A stretch of DNA of 7,930 nt from contig VBJT01000103.1 of NCBI GenBank assembly GCA_005880075.1, positions 1-7,930 on the forward strand. Direction: 5' to 3'. Within the stretch, counting starts at the first letter, position 1. Every line of letters starts with the position of its first letter. This DNA comes from Chloroflexota bacterium. GTDB taxonomy: Bacteria > Chloroflexota > Dehalococcoidia > SM23-28-2 > RBG-16-64-32. Of this stretch, positions 5,443-7,930 are shown piece by piece. Both the position numbers and the translations under genes were made by a program. Below the pieces are notes generated by a model that did no database searches, had not been told where the DNA came from, and saw nothing but the letters and a program-made list of their open reading frames with translations.

Positions 5443-6141
5443 ATGCCCGTGATAACGATGTCGGGCAATATCGCCAGCGGCGCGCGCGAGATCGGCCAGG
5501 CGGTGGCGGAAGGGTTGGGGATCGACTTCGTCGACCAGCAGTTGATGGTGCAGGCCGCACAGCGCTGCGGGGTGCCGGTGGGCACGGTGGCCGAGCATGA
5601 CGAGCGCCGGGGCAGCTTCCGCGAACGGCTGGCCTCGCTGCTCCGGACGGTGCTCGAGCGTTCGGCCGCTTCCGGCGCCGACCCGTTGACCGGGGCAACG
5701 GGATTGGAGGCGGTGCTTTCGCGGAGCTACGCGGACATGGCGGCGGAGGAGCCGCAGCTCAGCGATTCGCTGTACCTGAAGACGATGTCGGGCATCATTC
5801 AGGAGCTGGCAGCGCGCGGCAAGGTGGTCATCCTCGGCCGCGGCAGCCAGATGGTCCTGGCGGAAAGCCCGGGCGCGCTGCACGTCCTCTGCGTGGCGAA
5901 GCGACAGCTGCGGGCGCAGAGGCTGGCGGGACGCGACGAGATCGGGCTCGAGGAGGCGACACGGCGGGCAGTGGAAAGCGACCGCGCACGCTGCGCGTTC
6001 TACAAAAAGTTCTGGCATGTAGAGGTCGAGGACCCGAAGCTGTACGACCTGACGATCGACACCTCCCGGCTCTCGTACGAGATCGCGACGGACCTCGTCG
6101 TCGCAGCTGCGAAGGCCAAGTCAGCAGCGGCCGGCGTCTGA
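5443..6141 (+). CDS. Cytidylate kinase-like family protein (P-loop NTPase fold)
   Basis: This 232-aa protein resembles the Cytidylate_kin2 group (Pfam PF13189 from memory), P-loop proteins related to CMP kinases whose real substrate is generally unknown. Visible features: an N-terminal strand and loop MPVITMSGNIASGAREIG (1-18) where the nucleotide loop is expected; DFVDQQLM (28-35), matching the 'yYDkelI' position; VVILGRGSQMVL (128-139), matching the 'GRG' strand; a C-terminal helix with AVESDRARCAFYKKFW (176-191), the usual 'D..R..yykkf' lid-like segment; and KLYDLTIDTSRLSYE (199-213), the family hallmark. The loop lacks the Walker A GK[ST]. Relatives usually have GSGGRE, but here it is ASGARE. 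Residues 50-105 form a mostly helical, variable segment. The protein should be cytoplasmic. A bona fide cmk would carry GPSGAGKGT, so I would not call this cmk. The gene converges on the minus-strand gene ending at 6154. Confidence 0.85.
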   Translation: MPVITMSGNIASGAREIGQAVAEGLGIDFVDQQLMVQAAQRCGVPVGTVAEHDERRGSFRERLASLLRTVLERSAASGADPLTGATGLEAVLSRSYADMAAEEPQLSDSLYLKTMSGIIQELAARGKVVILGRGSQMVLAESPGALHVLCVAKRQLRAQRLAGRDEIGLEEATRRAVESDRARCAFYKKFWHVEVEDPKLYDLTIDTSRLSYEIATDLVVAAAKAKSAAAGV

Positions 6142-6149
6142 CGCCCGGC
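6130..6149. terminator. Possible terminator hairpin at the convergent gene ends
   Basis: GCCGGCG (6130-6136) pairs with CGCCCGGC (6142-6149) with one bulged C, around a loop containing the stop codon of the cytidylate-kinase-like gene. There is no T-run. It lies directly at the 12-nt gap between the convergent genes and could slow polymerase from either side. Confidence 0.3.
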
Positions 6150-6153
6150 GACT

Positions 6154-6459
6154 CTAAGAGGCCGCTGCCTCGACGCCCGCGATGAGCCCGCGCAGGTACT
6201 TTTCCGCGCGGTCGAGACGGGCCTGCATACCCCAGGGGTTATCTGGAGCGAGAGGCAGGCCCCAGCCGCGGGCTTCGGCACCTTCTCCAACGATCTCGAG
6301 GAAGCCTATCTCCTCCGTTGAGCGCTCGCCGAAGAGCGTTGCGAGCAGGCGGTGTGTGCCGTCCACCCACTTTCCGTAGTCGTAGGAGACTGGGCCGCGG
6401 CCGCGCAGGCCGGGGACGGCGCCAAGTTGGCGGCGCAGCTTCTCGGCGGGGGTAGACAT
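6154..6459 (-). CDS. Hypothetical protein, 101 aa
   Basis: I do not recognise a named family. Translation starts at ATG 6459, 12 nt after the VOC gene stop, so it is the last gene of the minus-strand operon. It appears to be a small soluble protein: a basic N-terminal helix (AEKLRRQLGAVPGL), a central segment with VSYDYGKWVDGTHRLLATLFG, and a C-terminal helix rich in Arg/Glu/Leu (ARLDRAEKYLRGLIAGVEAAAS). No Cys, no membrane segment and no signal peptide are present. The well-balanced composition, snug operon spacing and lack of overlap with a competing gene support it as real. There is no clear Shine-Dalgarno; GGCAG at about 9 nt is weak, so it may rely on coupling to the upstream gene. Confidence 0.7.
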   Translation of the reverse strand: MSTPAEKLRRQLGAVPGLRGRGPVSYDYGKWVDGTHRLLATLFGERSTEEIGFLEIVGEGAEARGWGLPLAPDNPWGMQARLDRAEKYLRGLIAGVEAAAS

Positions 6460-6471
6460 TTCGCTGCCAGC

Positions 6472-6873
6472 CTAGCGAAGGGGCGCGGCGAACCGCAAGC
6501 GAAAGCCGTTCGGGTCGGCGATGATGAAGTCGCGCAGGCCGTAGTCGCGGTCCGCGATGGCGTGAACGATTGTCACGCCGTTCTCACGGCAGCGCGCGTA
6601 AATCGCGTCGACGTCGGGCACCATGATGCGGGTATCGGCACCGGCTCCGCGCTCTCCTCCCAGGGGCCCGCCGGCATATAGGCTCTCGTGGGCGAGAAGA
6701 ACGTGGGCTTCACCAAGCACAACCACCGCGAAGATGGTGCGCGGGCCGGGTTCGCCTTCGGGCTCGAGGCGCAAAGGCTTGAAGCCGAGCTTGTCGGTAT
6801 AGAAGTGGATTGCCGCGCCGACGTCGCTCACGAAGAACTCCGGCGCGACGGGCACGAACTCGCGCGGATGCAA
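6472..6873 (-). CDS. VOC superfamily protein (glyoxalase / bleomycin-resistance fold)
   Basis: This 133-aa protein has the paired beta-alpha-beta-beta-beta layout of the vicinal-oxygen-chelate fold. The first module is APEFFVSDVGAAIHFYTDKLGF (10-31) to EAHVLLAHE (55-63); the second is DTRIMVPDVDAIYARCRENG (80-99) to RDFIIADPNGFRLRFA (114-129). The two halves repeat the same 'V.DV.A....Y' pattern. Metal-dependent members carry His at the start of each half and Glu in the final strand. Here the first strand has no His and the last strand reads FRLRF, so a metal-free ligand-binding role, as in bleomycin-binding proteins, is possible; the ligand is unknown. The start is TTG at 6873, the only start codon between the rimI stop (12 nt upstream, same frame) and the fold. 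GTG at 6855 would also leave the domain intact. It is the second gene of the minus-strand operon. Confidence 0.87.
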   Translation of the reverse strand: MHPREFVPVAPEFFVSDVGAAIHFYTDKLGFKPLRLEPEGEPGPRTIFAVVVLGEAHVLLAHESLYAGGPLGGERGAGADTRIMVPDVDAIYARCRENGVTIVHAIADRDYGLRDFIIADPNGFRLRFAAPLR

Positions 6874-6885
6874 CGGCGGCGCCCG

Positions 6886-7578
6886 CTAGCCTTCGATGTC
6901 GAACGGGCCCCAACGCTGCTCGTGCTCGGCTTTCAGGGCCTCGAAGTGCTCTTTGAAGCGCCGTGACCGCACCGGGTTGAGGCTGAGGACGTAGGCATCC
7001 TCGTGGTTGTCCGAGTAGTAGCGCTGGCGCAGGCCGACCTTCCCGAAGCCGTATTTGTCGTAGAGAGCGAGGGCCGGCGCGTTTGAGACGCGGCATTCCA
7101 GTGTCACCAGCTGTTGTTCCTTCGCCTGCGCGAGTTCGATCGCGCGGATAAGCAGCAGCTCCGCGATGCCCTGACGCCGGTGGCTCTCCCTGACCGCTAT
7201 CGTAACGATGTGCGCCTCGTCGGCGAGGAGCCAGACGCCGATCACGCCGGTAATCAGCTCGACGCGCTCCTCGAGTGGCTGAAGCGGGGCTTCGTCACCT
7301 TCGTTGCCGAGAAGGTGACGCAACTCCCCGAAGAGGCGGCCGATGGCACCGGGATGCTCCGCACCGTGGCCATAGGCCCCGTGTACGGCCCAGTCCGCTG
7401 CCGACTTGTCGTTCCGTTCAACTGTCACGAGGTAGTGCGCGAGGCGGTTCTGCTCCAGCTCTCGCTTGTAGGCAGTGGGCGGCCACATGGTCGGGAAGGA
7501 CTCCCGCTCGATCTCGAGCACCTGAGCAATATCGTCAGTATGCATCGGACGGGCGGCAGGGCGCATGGCGATCCGCAT
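6886..7578 (-). CDS. rimI: RimI-type GNAT N-acetyltransferase with insert and C-terminal extension
   Basis: GNAT-fold enzymes of the RimI type transfer acetyl from acetyl-CoA to the N-terminus of ribosomal protein bS18 and sometimes other proteins. Family motifs are clear: ARPMHTDDIAQVLEIERESFP (9-29), IVTIAVRESHRRQGIAELLL (124-143) with the acetyl-CoA loop R134-x-x-G-x-A139, ECRVSNAPALALYDKYGF (161-178), and YYSDNHEDAYVLSL (187-200). The protein has 230 residues against about 150 for typical RimI. The surplus is an insert at about 57-107, rich in Gly/Glu, between the N-terminal strands and the core, and a basic/aromatic tail after 200. The start at ATG 7578 follows a -10 element by exactly 6 nt and has no Shine-Dalgarno; an ATG at 7566 is also possible. 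The in-frame region upstream to 7725 crosses the promoter and is not coding-like. It is the first gene of a three-gene minus-strand operon. The exact target protein is uncertain. Confidence 0.88.
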   Translation of the reverse strand: MRIAMRPAARPMHTDDIAQVLEIERESFPTMWPPTAYKRELEQNRLAHYLVTVERNDKSAADWAVHGAYGHGAEHPGAIGRLFGELRHLLGNEGDEAPLQPLEERVELITGVIGVWLLADEAHIVTIAVRESHRRQGIAELLLIRAIELAQAKEQQLVTLECRVSNAPALALYDKYGFGKVGLRQRYYSDNHEDAYVLSLNPVRSRRFKEHFEALKAEHEQRWGPFDIEG

Positions 7579-7584
7579 GGGGTG

Positions 7585-7614
7585 ATTATCTGAGGAGGGA
7601 GGATGGAGGAGCAA
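7585..7614 (-). promoter_or_regulatory. Promoter of the rimI operon, likely leaderless
   Basis: On the minus strand TTGCTC (7614 to 7609), an 18-bp spacer and GATAAT (7590 to 7585). Six bases separate GATAAT from the ATG at 7578, so the expected +1 is the A of the start codon. The -35 is weak (TTG only). The spacer, seen on the plus strand, is a purine tract (GAGGAGGGAGGATGGAGGAG). Confidence 0.5.
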
Positions 7615-7671
7615 GACGAAGAGAATGCGAAATGGGAAACGAGGCGGCCAGGAGCAATCAGTCCGTCCACC

Positions 7672-7700
7672 TTTACGTTCGCGTGAGGGTTCGTTAAAAT
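7672..7700 (+). promoter_or_regulatory. Promoter of the ABC exporter gene
   Basis: TTTACG (7672-7677), a 17-bp spacer and TAAAAT (7695-7700). The predicted +1 is near 7705-7707, about 28 nt before the ATG at 7735 and nearly on top of an in-frame GTG at 7705. It is divergent from the rimI promoter, with the two -35 boxes about 57 bp apart. Confidence 0.55.
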
Positions 7701-7734
7701 CGGAGTGTCGCAAGCCATCCTCCAAAATGAACGT

Positions 7735-7930
7735 ATGTACTCTCTTCGTCTACTGAGCTTCCTGCGCCCCTACTGGCGCCGAGTGCTCGTCGCGACGATC
7801 TGCGTGTTCGCCGCCGGCGGGTCGATCCTGGCGGTCCCGCAACTGATCCGCTGGGGAATCGACTACGGGCTGGATATTCAGCAAGTCGACGGCAAGCCTG
7901 TAGCGACAGGGCAAGAAAGCCTACTTATCG
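7735..7930 (+). CDS. ABC transporter transmembrane domain, N-terminal part
   Basis: Sixty-five codons are present before the window ends. The sequence SLRLLSFLRPYWRRVLVATIC (residues 3-23) followed by SILAVPQLIRWGIDYGL (30-46) is the standard opening of type-I ABC exporters of the MdlB/MsbA kind (fused membrane plus ATPase half-transporter). It has an amphipathic elbow helix with 'F.RPYW', then transmembrane helix 1 at about 17-36, ending in the 'P.LI...ID.G' motif. The first extracytoplasmic loop (VDGKPVATGQES) begins at the edge. These proteins export drugs, lipids or peptides using ATP; the substrate cannot be judged from this fragment. No Shine-Dalgarno precedes the ATG at 7735. GTG at 7705 is an in-frame alternative that adds ten residues. 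A second half-transporter gene may follow outside the window. Confidence 0.85.
   Translation, partial: MYSLRLLSFLRPYWRRVLVATICVFAAGGSILAVPQLIRWGIDYGLDIQQVDGKPVATGQESLLI

Noticed and set aside
4594..6018. Minus-strand open frame of 474 codons
   Set aside because: It is antisense to two supported genes (double-cupredoxin protein and cytidylate-kinase-like protein) and crosses the promoter and terminator-free gap between them. It shows no domain signature.
7114..7593. Plus-strand open frame of 159 codons opposite rimI
   Set aside because: The minus strand carries unmistakable GNAT motifs over the same bases. This frame only mirrors them.
7579..7725. N-terminal extension of RimI to the far upstream ATG (49 residues)
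   Set aside because: It would start inside the ABC gene leader and read through two promoters. The sequence has no GNAT resemblance, and the -10 six nt before ATG 7578 explains the start better.

Overview
The window is GC-rich and densely coded, with eight complete genes, two more cut by the window ends, and short intergenic gaps. I see no rRNA, tRNA, CRISPR array, transposase or integrase. Protein style, frequent TTG starts and the mix of families would suit a Chloroflexota (Dehalococcoidia-like) or related Terrabacteria genome. That placement is an inference from general resemblance, with no marker gene to support it.

Left part (1-2000). A truncated DsbA/FrnE-type thiol oxidoreductase on the minus strand diverges from a complete M20D-type metallo-amidohydrolase on the plus strand. 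Their -10 elements lie within about 25 bp of each other. The M20 gene converges on a small unrecognised minus-strand gene. That gene in turn diverges from a plus-strand gene for a TIM-barrel, glycoside-hydrolase-like protein with a C-terminal LysM domain. The gap between these last two holds a striking imperfect palindrome built from 7-nt GGAAC-containing units.

Middle (2009-6141). After the LysM gene comes a rho-independent terminator, followed at once by a near-consensus promoter (TTGGCG-17-TATAAT). This promoter drives a two-gene unit. The first gene is an RpiB/LacAB-fold sugar-phosphate isomerase with altered active-site residues. The second, whose TTG start overlaps the isomerase stop, is a 540-aa single-pass membrane protein with an Arg-rich cytoplasmic tail, a His-rich extracytoplasmic domain and two degenerate cupredoxin-like domains. 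A cytidylate-kinase-like protein follows under its own TTGACA promoter and a strong Shine-Dalgarno.

Right part (6154-7930). A compact minus-strand operon reads, in transcription order, rimI-type N-acetyltransferase, VOC/glyoxalase-fold protein and a 101-aa unrecognised protein. It diverges from the N-terminus of an ABC exporter (membrane domain) cut by the window end.

No single new multi-gene system is evident. The points most worth a second look are the His-rich/double-cupredoxin membrane protein coupled to the atypical isomerase, the GGAAC palindrome, the signal-less LysM glycosidase, and repeated promoters placed almost on top of start codons with no Shine-Dalgarno, which suggests leaderless transcription.
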